The position numbers were made by a program, and so were the translations under genes. Below the pieces are notes generated by a model, which was not told where the DNA came from, made no database searches, and worked only from the letters and a program-made list of their open reading frames with translations. From Bradyrhizobium cosmicum (GTDB lineage Bacteria; Pseudomonadota; Alphaproteobacteria; Rhizobiales; Xanthobacteraceae), in assembly GCF_007290395.2 (NCBI RefSeq), contig NZ_CP041656.2:2914001-2978000 (forward strand): DNA of 64,000 bases, read 5' to 3'. Shown here piece after piece: positions 15,661-25,481 of this stretch (its first letter is position 1; each line of letters opens with the position of its first letter).

Positions 15661-15904
15661 GGACACTGTCGCCGCGGCGAGGCTGCTGCGGGTCCGGGAC
15701 ACGAGAGCGGAGTGCATGCCGCTATTGCACGCTCCGTCGGTGTGAGGGTGCCTTCGCATAACTGTCACAGTTTCTAACGCCCACTAACCAACGCCCGATT
15801 TAAAACCGTCATAATCGCCAAATGGAACCCGCGCCTGCGTCCTTTTTACACGGCATTAAGCGTGGCTGCATTGGATGCGGCGAGAAAGTGCGTTGGGGAC
15901 TGCG

Positions 15905-18370
15905 ATGACTGCCGCGAAGAAGATGCCGGGAAAACCGGCCACCGAAATGTTCGACGACATCCCGGTGCTTCAGCGCAAATGGCGTGCCGCGTTGAAGCCG
16001 GGCGACCGGCTGCCGCGCTATGAGGACGTGATGCTCGGCAGCCTCGGACGGCTCGCCGACCATATCGCGCTGCTGAAGAACGACGGTGCGCTCGAATTGT
16101 CGCGCAGCGGACGCTACGTGCAGAAATGGCTCGGCGAGGAACGCTGGGACATCCCGGTCGCCGAGCTGTCGCCCGATTGCGCCACGGCGCTGTCGGAAGC
16201 GGCGGCCAACGCGCTGAAGAGCGGACGGCCGCACCAGGCCAGCGCGTATTGCGTGCGCGACGGCATGGTCAGGACCTACGATCTGCTGGCGCTGCCGACC
16301 TCCTCGCGCTGGGGCGCCACGCTGGTCGGCGCCTATGTCAACGAGCGCGGCACGCAATACAATCTGCTGGACGCGATCTTCTCCTCGACCGACGACGCGG
16401 TCATCTCGCTGGCGATGCTGCGTGATGCCGGCGGCAAGCCGTTCGATCTCCAGATCGTGCATCACAACAAGAGCGCCGCGATGCTGCTGAAAGCCGCAGG
16501 CGCCGGCCTGTTGTGGCGCCGGATCGGCGAGGGCGGCAATTGGCTTGCCTCGCCCGACATCATCAAGTTCCTGCTCAAGGCCGTCTCCTGCGGCCGCGGC
16601 GAGCAGCTCGAGATCGAGAGCGAAGGACGGAATCTTCGATTGAGCGCCACCGCATTCGCCGATGTGGTTTCGCTGACGATCTCCGACGTCACTGCGCTGA
16701 AGCGGCGCGACGCCTCGTTCCGACTGCTGTTCGACCACAATCCGATGCCGATGTGGGTGTTCGACGCGCAGACCAGGGAATTCCTCAGCGTCAACGACGC
16801 CGCGGTCCAGCATTACGGCTACAGCCGCGAGGCATTCCTGCAGATGACGCTGCACGCGATCTGGCCGCAGGACGAATGGGACAGCCATGCCGAAGCGCTC
16901 GAACGCATCGGCGACACCTATCATTCCTCGCGCAATTGGCGGCATCTGCGCGCCGACGGCAGCGAGATCGAGGTACTCACCTTCGGCCGCCGCGTCGCCT
17001 TCGACGACCGCGACGGCTATCTGGTCGCGGTGGTCGACATCACCGAGCGGCGCAAGGCCGAGGCGCGCATCGCCCACATGGCGCACCATGACGGGCTCAC
17101 CGACCTGCCGAACCGCGAGTATTTCCAGGAACGCCTGAAGCAGGCGCTCGACCAGGCCGGCGGAAAAAGGGTCGGCGTGCTCTATATCGACCTCGACCTG
17201 TTCAAGAACATCAACGATTCCTTCGGCCACCCGGTGGGCGACAGCCTGTTGAAGGAAGTTGCCGAACGTCTGACCACCGCGGTCCGCGGTGCCAATCTCG
17301 CGGCACGGCTTGGCGGCGATGAATTCGCTGTGATCCTCGCGGCCGACGTCTCGCCAAACGAAGCCAGCGCCTGTGCCACGCTGCTGATCGACATGCTGAA
17401 GGCGCCGTACGATCTCGACGGCCAGGAGATGGTGATCGGCGCCAGCATCGGCATCGCGCTGTCGCCGGGCGATGGCACGACGTCGGAGGAGTTGATGCGC
17501 AACGCCGACATGGCGCTGTACCGGGCCAAGTCCGACGGCGGCGGCGGCGTGCATCACTTCTTCGAGCGCGAGATGGACCTTCAGGCGCAGAAGCGCCGCG
17601 ACATGGAGCTCGATCTGCGCCGCGCGTTTGCCAATGGCGAGTTCGAGCTGCACTACCAGCCGCTGGTGTCGATCGCCTCCGACCGCATCTCCGGCTTCGA
17701 ATCGCTGCTGCGCTGGCATCACCCCGACAAGGGCATGATCTCGCCGGCGGAGTTCATTCCGGTGGCCGAAGACATTGGCCTGATCACCCAGCTCGGCGAA
17801 TGGGTGCTGCGCGAAGCCTGCGCCGAGGCGGTGAAATGGCCCGCCGAGATCAAGGTCGCGGTCAATCTGTCGCCGGCGCAATTCCGCAGCCGCAATCTGG
17901 TGCAAGTCGTGATCTCGGCGCTGGCGCAATCCGGCTTGTCGCCGAAGCGGCTCGAGCTCGAGATCACCGAATCGATCTTCCTGGCCGAGACCGATGCCAA
18001 TCTCGCAATATTGCACCAGTTGCGCGAGCTCGGCGTCGGCATCTCCATGGATGATTTCGGCACCGGCTATTCCAGCCTCAGCTATCTCCGCAGCTTCCCG
18101 TTCGACAAGATCAAGATCGACCGCTCCTTCGTCAAGGATCTGGCGCTGCGGCCCGATTGCGGCGCGATCGTGCGCGCGATCTCGGGGCTCGGCCGCAGCC
18201 TCAACATCACCACGACCGCGGAAGGCGTCGAGACCGAGGACCAACTCGACTGGCTGCGCGCCGAAGGCTGCAACGAGGTGCAGGGCTTCCTGTTCAGCGC
18301 GGCGCGGCCCGCCGTCGAGATCGCAAAGCTGCTCGCCGATTTCGGCCAGCGCGCGTCACGGGCGGCGTAA
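15905..18370 (+). CDS. PAS-GGDEF-EAL cyclic-di-GMP signalling protein
   Basis: The 821-residue soluble protein has an N-terminal PAS_5-like sensor part (1-150), an intermediate region, a PAS domain (about 270-380), a GGDEF domain (390-550) and an EAL domain (565-810). The GGDEF motif is intact (LGGDEF near 470), so diguanylate cyclase activity is expected. The phosphodiesterase side has ESLLRW (Glu599), EITESIF, DDFGTGYSS, KIDRSF and AEGVET, i.e. the metal and catalytic residues are there although the EAL triplet reads ESL. It may make or break c-di-GMP depending on the sensed signal. No membrane segment is present. I prefer ATG 15905; ATG 15875 is also possible. The stop overlaps the convergent hydrolase gene by 15 bases. 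Confidence 0.92.
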   Translation: MTAAKKMPGKPATEMFDDIPVLQRKWRAALKPGDRLPRYEDVMLGSLGRLADHIALLKNDGALELSRSGRYVQKWLGEERWDIPVAELSPDCATALSEAAANALKSGRPHQASAYCVRDGMVRTYDLLALPTSSRWGATLVGAYVNERGTQYNLLDAIFSSTDDAVISLAMLRDAGGKPFDLQIVHHNKSAAMLLKAAGAGLLWRRIGEGGNWLASPDIIKFLLKAVSCGRGEQLEIESEGRNLRLSATAFADVVSLTISDVTALKRRDASFRLLFDHNPMPMWVFDAQTREFLSVNDAAVQHYGYSREAFLQMTLHAIWPQDEWDSHAEALERIGDTYHSSRNWRHLRADGSEIEVLTFGRRVAFDDRDGYLVAVVDITERRKAEARIAHMAHHDGLTDLPNREYFQERLKQALDQAGGKRVGVLYIDLDLFKNINDSFGHPVGDSLLKEVAERLTTAVRGANLAARLGGDEFAVILAADVSPNEASACATLLIDMLKAPYDLDGQEMVIGASIGIALSPGDGTTSEELMRNADMALYRAKSDGGGGVHHFFEREMDLQAQKRRDMELDLRRAFANGEFELHYQPLVSIASDRISGFESLLRWHHPDKGMISPAEFIPVAEDIGLITQLGEWVLREACAEAVKWPAEIKVAVNLSPAQFRSRNLVQVVISALAQSGLSPKRLELEITESIFLAETDANLAILHQLRELGVGISMDDFGTGYSSLSYLRSFPFDKIKIDRSFVKDLALRPDCGAIVRAISGLGRSLNITTTAEGVETEDQLDWLRAEGCNEVQGFLFSAARPAVEIAKLLADFGQRASRAA

Positions 18371-19615
18371 CTCGGGAGGGAAGCAGTCGTAGACCAGCGC
18401 CTTGAAGGCCGGCGTGATGCGGCTGCGCTCGTTCTGGGTCTGCTGCATCATGAGGTAGACCATGCCGAGCTTGGGATCGACGCCAAAATAGGTGCCGCTG
18501 CCACTGTCCCATTTCAATTCGCCGAGCGAGCCCGCCGGCGGCGGCTTCGCATTGCCGGGATCTGTGCGCACACCAATGCCGTAGCCATAGCCGAAGCCGT
18601 CGCCCGGGAAATAGAAATAGTCGCGTCCGACACCCGAGCCGGGCCCGACATGATCGGTCGTCATGGCTTTGAACGCTGCGGGGCTGAGATAACGCTTGCC
18701 CTCGAACGCGCCGCCATTGAGCAGCATCTGCGAGAAGCGCTGATAGTCGGTGATGGTTGAGAGCAGCCCGCCGCCGCCCGACTCCCATTCGGGATGGGCG
18801 AGGCGGTCCCGCTCGCCAGCGAGCAGGACCAGGTCGCTCGGCAGCGGCCGCGCCATCCGCGCGCGCTCCTCGGGAGTCTTCAGCACGAATTTGGTGCTGC
18901 TCATCCCGAGGGGATCAAGGATACGTTGCTTGAGGAATTCGTACAGTGTCTGTCCCGAGATGATCTCGATGATGGCGCCGAGCACGTCGGTGGAATGGCC
19001 GTAGCGCCACAGCGTCCCCGGCTGGCGCGTGAGCGGCAGCCGGGCGATGCGATCGGCGAATTGCCTGTTGGTGAAGGGCCCCTCGAAAATGTCGGCGGCC
19101 TTGTAGACCTGCATCACCCAGGGGGCGCCGATATAGTCGTAGCTGATGCCGGAGGTCTGCCGCAGCAGATCCTCGATGTTGACAGGGCGGATTGGCGGCT
19201 CGAGCAGGAGCTTCGAGGTGCCGTCCGGCTCCACGCCCACCTTGGTGCCGGCAAAGAGCGGGACGTATTTCGACACGGGGTCGGTGAGCGCAAGCTTGCC
19301 CTCGTCGATCAGCATCATCGCGCCGAGACAGGTGATCGGCTTGGTCATGGAGTGGATGGCGAAGATCGTGTCCGGCGTCATGGCGAGGCCGGTCCTGGTG
19401 TCGCGTACGCCGAATGTCTTGAAATAGACCGGCTTGCCGTGCTGCTGGACCAGGATCACGGCGCCCGGCAACCGGCCGCTTCGGACCTCGTCGTCAAAAT
19501 ACGCCGTGATGCGGTCGAGTCCCGCGGGCGACGGAGCGGGGATGTCGGCGGCGCGGCTTCGCGCCATCGTGCCGGCGAGCAGTGCGGCTCCAACCAGAAA
19601 GTCACGACGCTTCAT
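18356..19615 (-). CDS. Serine hydrolase of the beta-lactamase / esterase class, Tat-exported
   Basis: The 419-residue protein begins with a twin-arginine signal (KRRDFLVGAALLAG). The class C beta-lactamase/penicillin-binding fold is shown by S89-M-T-K92 (HSMTK), the Tyr motif WRYGHS and WDSGSGTYFG near the C-terminus. Such proteins are mostly esterases or peptidases rather than antibiotic hydrolases. GGGAGGAAG upstream of ATG 19615 decides the start over an ATG at 19642. Its end overlaps the GGDEF-EAL gene tail-to-tail. Confidence 0.88.
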   Translation of the reverse strand: MKRRDFLVGAALLAGTMARSRAADIPAPSPAGLDRITAYFDDEVRSGRLPGAVILVQQHGKPVYFKTFGVRDTRTGLAMTPDTIFAIHSMTKPITCLGAMMLIDEGKLALTDPVSKYVPLFAGTKVGVEPDGTSKLLLEPPIRPVNIEDLLRQTSGISYDYIGAPWVMQVYKAADIFEGPFTNRQFADRIARLPLTRQPGTLWRYGHSTDVLGAIIEIISGQTLYEFLKQRILDPLGMSSTKFVLKTPEERARMARPLPSDLVLLAGERDRLAHPEWESGGGGLLSTITDYQRFSQMLLNGGAFEGKRYLSPAAFKAMTTDHVGPGSGVGRDYFYFPGDGFGYGYGIGVRTDPGNAKPPPAGSLGELKWDSGSGTYFGVDPKLGMVYLMMQQTQNERSRITPAFKALVYDCFPPELRRP

Positions 19616-19678
19616 CCTAGCTTCCTCCCTCGCCGGGAACAAAGCCGCAAGACGTCAGAAGCGTCAACAAGACTTCAA

Positions 19679-20257
19679 TTAAAAACGCGTCACGATTTCC
19701 GAAAGGAACGGTCGCGGACGGTCCTCGCTCGGCTTGGTCGGCGTGCCGATATGGACGAGGCCGGCGAGCTTTTCGTCCGGCTTGAGGCCAAGGCCATCCA
19801 GCACGTCGCGGTCGAACGAGAACCAGCCGGTCAGCCAGCAGGCGCCGTAGCCGAGCGCGGTCGCGGCCGTGACGATGTTCATGGCGCTGGCGCCCGCCGA
19901 TAGTTCCTGCTCGAACGCCGGCACCTTCGGATGCGGCCTGGTGAAGCTGACGATGCCGATCACCAGCGGGGCGTCGGTGAGGCGCTTGCGCTCGGTCTCG
20001 ATGTCGGCCGCGGGCGCGCCGGGATTCTTGCGGGCAAACACCTTGGCGATCACCTCGCCGGCGCGCTGGCGGCCGTCGCCCTCGAAGATAATGAAGCGCC
20101 AGGGCGCAAGCTTGCCGTGGTCGGGCACGCGCGCGCCGATGGTGAGGATGGTCTCGAGCTCGGCCGGGGAGGGGCCGGGCCCGGTCATCTCGCGCGGCTT
20201 GACCGAGCGGCGGGTCTTCAGGAGTTCGATGGCGTCGGGCACGGGTGTCACTCTCAT
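19679..20257 (-). CDS. Nitroreductase family FMN protein
   Basis: The protein has about 192 residues and resembles the YdjA-like short nitroreductases. FMN-contact phrases are RRSVKP near the N-terminus, RVPDHGKLAPWRFI and GYGACWLTGW. It reduces nitro compounds or quinones with NAD(P)H; the natural substrate is unknown. The start is uncertain: ATG 20257 gives the family's usual N-terminus, but in-frame ATGs at 20278 and 20284 have about equal ribosome sites. It lies downstream of the autotransporter on the same strand, 100 bases away. Confidence 0.85.
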   Translation of the reverse strand: MRVTPVPDAIELLKTRRSVKPREMTGPGPSPAELETILTIGARVPDHGKLAPWRFIIFEGDGRQRAGEVIAKVFARKNPGAPAADIETERKRLTDAPLVIGIVSFTRPHPKVPAFEQELSAGASAMNIVTAATALGYGACWLTGWFSFDRDVLDGLGLKPDEKLAGLVHIGTPTKPSEDRPRPFLSEIVTRF

Positions 20258-20357
20258 GGGGTCGATTGAGCCACGCATTAGCATGCGATCCTGCTCGCCA
20301 CGAGGCCATGGAGGCCCAATTAGACCGATTGTGATCGGTGCTGCCCGATGCCCGGCT

Positions 20358-23300
20358 TCACCAGGCAAAGCGCACGACGCCCTTGCCGGCATAGGCGCGG
20401 GTGACGGTGGAAAGCTCGCCCTCGAATGTCGCGGCGGCGGACCAGCCGCTGGCCCATGTCATCTCGACCGACGTGGTCGTGAGCGCGGAGTCGCGCGCCA
20501 GCGCTGCGCCGCTCACGGTGAAGCTCGCGCCGGGCAAGACCGTGAACCCGGCCACCGCCGAACGGGCAGGATTGAAATCATGCGCCCAGGCGAGGCGGCC
20601 GCGCAAGGCGAGGACGCCGTCGGACAGCGCCCAGGATCTGTCGCTGCGCAACCCCAGTTCAGTGCGGCTGTCGGCCACGCGCCTGGCTGCGTAGTTCAGC
20701 GCAAATGTCGACGCGCCGGAGACGACCTGTTCTGCGTAGGCCGGCTGATCGAACAGAACGGCTTGCGCTGCCGCGTAAGGCGTGAGGCCGAGGCCGCCGC
20801 TGACGGGCAGGACGAAGCGATAGCCGCTCTCGATGCGGCCCGCCCATGCATTGGCCTTGAAGCTGGCACGCAATCGATCGGCGCCGGAGATGGTCACCGT
20901 GCGGTCGGTGGTGATGTCCTGCCATCCATAGGCGAGGGCGGCAGCAATGAAGGCGGCCCTCTCGGTATGGCGCAGATGGACGCCGGCCTGAAACAGGTCG
21001 GAGCGGCCGGAGCCTTGACCATTGACGCCGAAGCTGGTGCCGCCGCCGGCCAGAGCAAAGCCCGTCACCGTCTGCGGCGAAAGCCAGTGGTCGGCGCCGG
21101 CCGCGACGGCATAAGTCCGGCTCGTCGCGTCGTTCGATCCGGCGGCTGAGTTGCCGCTCGTGGATTGAGCGCCGCCGAGGCCGGCCGCCCACACATTCCA
21201 GCGCTGCTCGAAGCTGCTGGCCGGGGCGACAGGCAGCCTTGCAAAGGCATCCGTCGTCCGGGTGGTGCGCTCGTCCGCAAAACGGCTCACGCCTCCGGTA
21301 TGACCGACGCCCGTTGCGGTCGGATCGGTGAGCAGTCCGACGAAGCGGCCCATCGCATCGAACGTCGCCTGCTGTGCGGCTGTCCCGGTCTCGCCGGACG
21401 CCTGGGTCAGGGCCGCCGGGGTGAGCGCGCCGTAGACGGCCGGGATGCCGCCGTTGCGATTGAAGAAGTCGGTGAGGGCGTTGGCGACCGCCTGCTGATT
21501 GCCGTTCAATCCGGATGGAATGGCGAACGACAGCACGAGATTGAGATAGGCGTCGTTGGCGTTGTAGCTCAAGCTGGTCGTGAAACCGAACGGCAGGTTG
21601 GTGCTGACGACGCCCGGTGCGAACGTGCCGGAGATGCCGCCGCCGGCGGTCAGGATCGTATAGGTCTTGCTGATATAGCCGCCGTTGGCGAACACGGCAT
21701 TCACGGTTGCGCCGCCGAGCGAGGCGGTGCCGCTGACGGTCGCGATCGATGCGGCCGACGGATCGAGCTGCACCCGATAGGTCGCGCCGGATTGCATGGC
21801 GAGATTGCCGTCGATCGTCATCGACGAGCCCGGCGAACCGTTGCCCGGCGCCAATGTTCCGCCGGCATTGATAGTGATCGTGAGAGGTGGGTCGACGATG
21901 CCCGCACCGGTTAGCGTGCCGCCGGCGTTCACCGTCACGGCCGAGGTGCTGGCGAGGGTGCCTTCGACGTCAAGTGTACCGCCATCGATGATGGTTGCGC
22001 CAGTATAGGTGCTGGTCCCGGTCAGCCGCAGCGTGCCGCTTCCGGCCTTGGTCAGGCCGCCGCTGCCCGAGATCGTACCCGAGAAGGTTGTGCTGCTGTT
22101 GTCACCGCCGGCCGTGAGCGTTGCTGCGCTCAGCGTGACGGCGCCTGCGCCTGCGAGCGAGCCGATGGTCTGGTTGAAGCCGTTGAGATCGAGCGTCGCG
22201 CCGCTGGCGACCGTGAAGGCGCTGGTTGACGCGAATGCTCCGGTCGCGCCCGCCCTCATTGTGCCGGCGTTGATGGCTGTCGCTCCCGTGTAGGAATTCG
22301 TGCCGGAAAACGCGATAGTGCCGCTGCCGTCCTTGGTGAAGCCACCGGTTCCGGAGATCGTGCCCGAGAAGGTCGTGCTGCTATCGTCGCCGCCGGCGGT
22401 CAGCATCGCGCTCCCCAGCGTAACGTTGCCGCCGCCCGCGAGCGAGCCGATGATCTGGTTGAAACCGTTGAGATCGAGCGTCGCGCCGCCTGCCACCGTG
22501 AAGGCACTGCCGGACGAGAATGCGTCGGCCACACCCGCGCGCAGGGTGCCGGCATTCACGTTGGTCGCGCCCGCATAGGAATTCGCGCCGGAGAGCAGCA
22601 GGGTGCCGCTGCCGTCCTTGGTGAAGCCGCCGCTTCCGGAGATCGTGCCGGAGAAGGTCGTGCTGCTATCGTCGCCGCCTGCTGTCAGCGTTGCCGCGCC
22701 CAGCGTGACGCTGCCGGCGCCTGCGAGCGAGCCGATCGTCTGGTCAAAACCGTTGAGGTCGAGCGTTGCGCCGCCGGCGACCGTGAAGGCGCTGACGGAC
22801 GAAAATGCTCCAGTGGCACCCGCCTGCAATGTGCCGGCGTCAACGTGGGTCGCGCCGGTGTAGGAGCTGGCTCCCGACAGCGACAAGGTGCCAAGGCCGA
22901 TCTTGGTCAGCCCGCCGGCGCCGCCGATGTCACCTGCCAGCGTCGCATCGTTGCCGTTGGTGTCGAAACTGCCGCCGCCGCTGTTCAGCGTGACGACGCG
23001 GCTGGTGGTGAAGCCGGCGAGAAATCGCAAGGTGCCGCCGTCGAACGAGAGCCCGCCGGACGCCGCGCCGAGGTTAGCGTCGGACGACACCTCCAGCGTA
23101 CCCTGGTTGATGCTCCAGGGCGTCGCCGCAGTCGTCGTTCCAGTTAGCGTCCAGGTGCTGGTCCCGGTCTTCACGAAAGTCGAGAAGCCCTGATACTGCG
23201 CGGCCGGGCCGATGCTGGAGACATCGAAGCTGCTGTCGGTGGCGCCCCCGAGGCGGAAGGTATCCGTGCCGGTGCCGACGACGTTGCCGGTGATGACTGA

Positions 23301-24425
23301 TCCCGCCCGGAGCTCCAGGATGTTGCTACCGCCGGTGAAGGTGATGGCGTTAACAGGGCCCCAGCCGCCTGTTTGCAGGCCGCCCGAGATCGTGCCGCTG
23401 TTGATCACAGTCAAGTCGGCGCCAAGGATGGCTACGCCCGCAGTGCCAGGTGCGCCCGCCGCACTCGCAAAAGCGGAGCTTGCGGTGCCGGCGTCACCGG
23501 ACGTGCCACCCATGATACTGCCGGAATTGATGATTGTCGCTGGACCGCTGGCATAGACGCCGATTCCGCCATTGCCGCCGTCGCCCGCGGCGTTGGCTGA
23601 TGTACCGGCCAGCGCATTACCTCCGTTGCCGCCGGTTCCGCCGGAAATGCTGCCCGCGTTGTTGAGGACGCTGCTGCCGGTCAGGAAAACACCGATGCCG
23701 CCGTCGCCGCCGTTTCCGCCAAAGCCGTCGCTCAACGTGTTAGCGCCGCCGGCGCCGCCGTTGCCGCCGCGGATGATCCCGGTACTTCCGTTCGTATAGG
23801 TGAGAGCACTGCCATCAACGACGACACCATAGCCGCCAGCCCCGCCGCCGCCGCCGGCGCGATTGGTGCCGGTCGTCGTGCCGCCTTTGCCGCCGCGGGT
23901 GCCGGCAACGGTCGCCGAGTTGGTGGTGCTGGTCGTCACCACCGCGCCGTGAACGCCGCCGGCGCCGCCGCCGCCGCTCGTGACGAAGTCACCATTCTCG
24001 CCGTCGTCGCCATTCCCGTCACTGTCGGTGTCCGAGCCGCCCAAAACGTTGCCCGTACTGTCACTTCCGCCGGCGCCGCTGGTCACGCCCGCACCACCAC
24101 CGCCGCCGCCGCGGGTCGGATTCGTCCCAGCGGTCCCGTTGCCCCCCGCGCCGGTCGCCGAGCTCAGCCCGCCATTGGTGAAACCTGGGCTGTTGCTGCC
24201 GCCCGAACCGCCGCGGGTGGTCTGCGCCAGAGCGGGGCTGGCGGCGACGAGCGCCAAGACGACGGCAGTTGTCAGGTAGGACAGCCTCGGCCGCCTCCGG
24301 CTGCATCCCGGAGGGTCGCGATGTAATGCGTGAGCGGCCGGCAACGTCACCCCCTTGCGCAAAGACGCCCAATGCAGACCCTGCAGCGTCTTCGGCTCCG
24401 CTCCTGCGGAGCGGCAAATGTCCAT
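20358..24425 (-). CDS. Autotransporter adhesin (type Va) with tandem passenger repeats
   Basis: The 1355-residue protein has an extended signal region (1-68, cleavage after ASPALAQ). A Gly/Ser/Thr-rich passenger follows: residues 70-360 have a Gly-rich PE_PGRS-like beta-helix, and 500-880 have PATR-type autotransporter-associated strands. Three near-identical 95-residue units occupy 506-790 (GGATLDLNGFDQTIGSLAG and so on), with a diverged fourth after. The C-terminal 282 residues (from QRWNVWAAGLGG) are a beta-barrel ending in the aromatic RFAW. The barrel exports the passenger to the cell surface. It has almost no Cys after the signal, as expected. AGGTAA lies before ATG 24425. A likely regulator is encoded divergently at 24534. 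Confidence 0.92.
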   Translation of the reverse strand: MDICRSAGAEPKTLQGLHWASLRKGVTLPAAHALHRDPPGCSRRRPRLSYLTTAVVLALVAASPALAQTTRGGSGGSNSPGFTNGGLSSATGAGGNGTAGTNPTRGGGGGGAGVTSGAGGSDSTGNVLGGSDTDSDGNGDDGENGDFVTSGGGGAGGVHGAVVTTSTTNSATVAGTRGGKGGTTTGTNRAGGGGGAGGYGVVVDGSALTYTNGSTGIIRGGNGGAGGANTLSDGFGGNGGDGGIGVFLTGSSVLNNAGSISGGTGGNGGNALAGTSANAAGDGGNGGIGVYASGPATIINSGSIMGGTSGDAGTASSAFASAAGAPGTAGVAILGADLTVINSGTISGGLQTGGWGPVNAITFTGGSNILELRAGSVITGNVVGTGTDTFRLGGATDSSFDVSSIGPAAQYQGFSTFVKTGTSTWTLTGTTTAATPWSINQGTLEVSSDANLGAASGGLSFDGGTLRFLAGFTTSRVVTLNSGGGSFDTNGNDATLAGDIGGAGGLTKIGLGTLSLSGASSYTGATHVDAGTLQAGATGAFSSVSAFTVAGGATLDLNGFDQTIGSLAGAGSVTLGAATLTAGGDDSSTTFSGTISGSGGFTKDGSGTLLLSGANSYAGATNVNAGTLRAGVADAFSSGSAFTVAGGATLDLNGFNQIIGSLAGGGNVTLGSAMLTAGGDDSSTTFSGTISGTGGFTKDGSGTIAFSGTNSYTGATAINAGTMRAGATGAFASTSAFTVASGATLDLNGFNQTIGSLAGAGAVTLSAATLTAGGDNSSTTFSGTISGSGGLTKAGSGTLRLTGTSTYTGATIIDGGTLDVEGTLASTSAVTVNAGGTLTGAGIVDPPLTITINAGGTLAPGNGSPGSSMTIDGNLAMQSGATYRVQLDPSAASIATVSGTASLGGATVNAVFANGGYISKTYTILTAGGGISGTFAPGVVSTNLPFGFTTSLSYNANDAYLNLVLSFAIPSGLNGNQQAVANALTDFFNRNGGIPAVYGALTPAALTQASGETGTAAQQATFDAMGRFVGLLTDPTATGVGHTGGVSRFADERTTRTTDAFARLPVAPASSFEQRWNVWAAGLGGAQSTSGNSAAGSNDATSRTYAVAAGADHWLSPQTVTGFALAGGGTSFGVNGQGSGRSDLFQAGVHLRHTERAAFIAAALAYGWQDITTDRTVTISGADRLRASFKANAWAGRIESGYRFVLPVSGGLGLTPYAAAQAVLFDQPAYAEQVVSGASTFALNYAARRVADSRTELGLRSDRSWALSDGVLALRGRLAWAHDFNPARSAVAGFTVLPGASFTVSGAALARDSALTTTSVEMTWASGWSAAATFEGELSTVTRAYAGKGVVRFAW
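22056..22910 (-). repeat. Three tandem 285-bp coding repeats in the autotransporter
   Basis: Each unit codes 95 residues from the LTK/FTK-xGxGTL start to TFSGTISGSGG. The units are close at both DNA and protein level, which points to recent duplication and gives material for slip or recombination changes in copy number. Confidence 0.9.
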
Positions 24426-24533
24426 TAGGAGTTACCTGCGGCGTCGTGCGGCTAGAACTGCGACTTTTTGGGTGGATCGTCCAACAGCGACAATGTGAGG
24501 CTTGTGTGCAACATCTGGGTTGTGCGAACGGAG

Positions 24534-25481
24534 ATGACACACGCTCTCAGTCCCGTCTCTGGAATGTCCGTCGCACAGCCCACATTGTCGTCAAATGCCG
24601 TCGCTGAGCTGCGGCGTCTTCCGAATTTTCCGCGGGCGATGCGCCTGTCGGCCGCGGGGGCGGTGGCGATCTACCGGACCAACACGCTCCTCAACCTGCT
24701 GCTGAGCGACCGGGCGCGCGCGCTGTTCACCCATGTCGCGCTCTACCTGCATTTTTGTGGAACGGATCACGGTCGGCCCGGCCTGACCGTTGGCGCCATG
24801 AAGGATCTCTGTATGCAGCTCGGACTGTGCAGCCGCGGCCGCTGCGAGGCGCTGCTGGTGTTGATGCGCGCCGGCGGGCTGCTGGCGGCCGCGACCGATC
24901 CCGATCGGCGCAGGCGTTTGCTGATCCCGACCGAAAAGCTGCTCGCTTTGCATCGGTCGCGCTGGGGGCTGCATTTCGAGGCGATGCAGGGCCTCGTTCC
25001 GCAAGCCGCGGACTATCTCGCTGCTGTCAGGAACGACCCCGCCTTCACGGAAGCCTTCGCGATCGCGCTCGGCCACCGGTTCGTCACCGGTCTTCGCGTC
25101 CTCGACAACGCGCCTGACCTCGAGCCGTTCGCCGAACGCAACGCAGGCTTCGTCATCCTGTTCAGTCTCGCGCTGTCGGGCAACGCGAGTGACGGATTTC
25201 CTCCCGCAGCGCCTGTACAGCTTTCGATCAATGCGTTGGCGAAGGATTTCGGGGTCTCGCGCAAGCACGTCTCGTCACTGCTGCGAGAGGCCGAGGCCAG
25301 GCAATTGCTGATGCGCAGCGGAGCTGCAAACAACGAAGTCAGGCTGTTGCCGCGCGGCCGTGACGCGCTGGAGGCGATGTTCGCGACCATGTACCTCTAC
25401 CTCGCGCAATGCGCGGACGAGGCGCTCGGCGCCCGTACCGGGGGCGCCGAGCCGTCTGTGCTGACCGCAACGGCTGTTTAA
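24534..25481 (+). CDS. Putative regulator with two winged-helix segments
   Basis: The protein has about 315 residues. Two HTH-like stretches are visible: near residues 85-140 ([20 protein letters not shown], then [15 protein letters not shown]) and near 240-290 ([20 protein letters not shown], then LLPRGRDAL), with a hydrophobic helical part between. That suggests a MarR/GntR-like DNA-binding protein in which both ends are HTHs. It is divergent from the autotransporter, 108 bases away, so control of that gene is plausible. The start is uncertain: ATG 24534 has GGAG right against it, and ATG 24564 is an alternative. It overlaps the thrS stop by four bases. Confidence 0.65.
   Translation: MTHALSPVSGMSVAQPTLSSNAVAELRRLPNFPRAMRLSAAGAVAIYRTNTLLNLLLSDRARALFTHVALYLHFCGTDHGRPGLTVGAMKDLCMQLGLCSRGRCEALLVLMRAGGLLAAATDPDRRRRLLIPTEKLLALHRSRWGLHFEAMQGLVPQAADYLAAVRNDPAFTEAFAIALGHRFVTGLRVLDNAPDLEPFAERNAGFVILFSLALSGNASDGFPPAAPVQLSINALAKDFGVSRKHVSSLLREAEARQLLMRSGAANNEVRLLPRGRDALEAMFATMYLYLAQCADEALGARTGGAEPSVLTATAV

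Noticed and set aside
15809..18244. An 811-codon minus frame opposite the GGDEF-EAL gene
   Set aside because: It mirrors the GGDEF-EAL gene in the opposite frame and has no domains.
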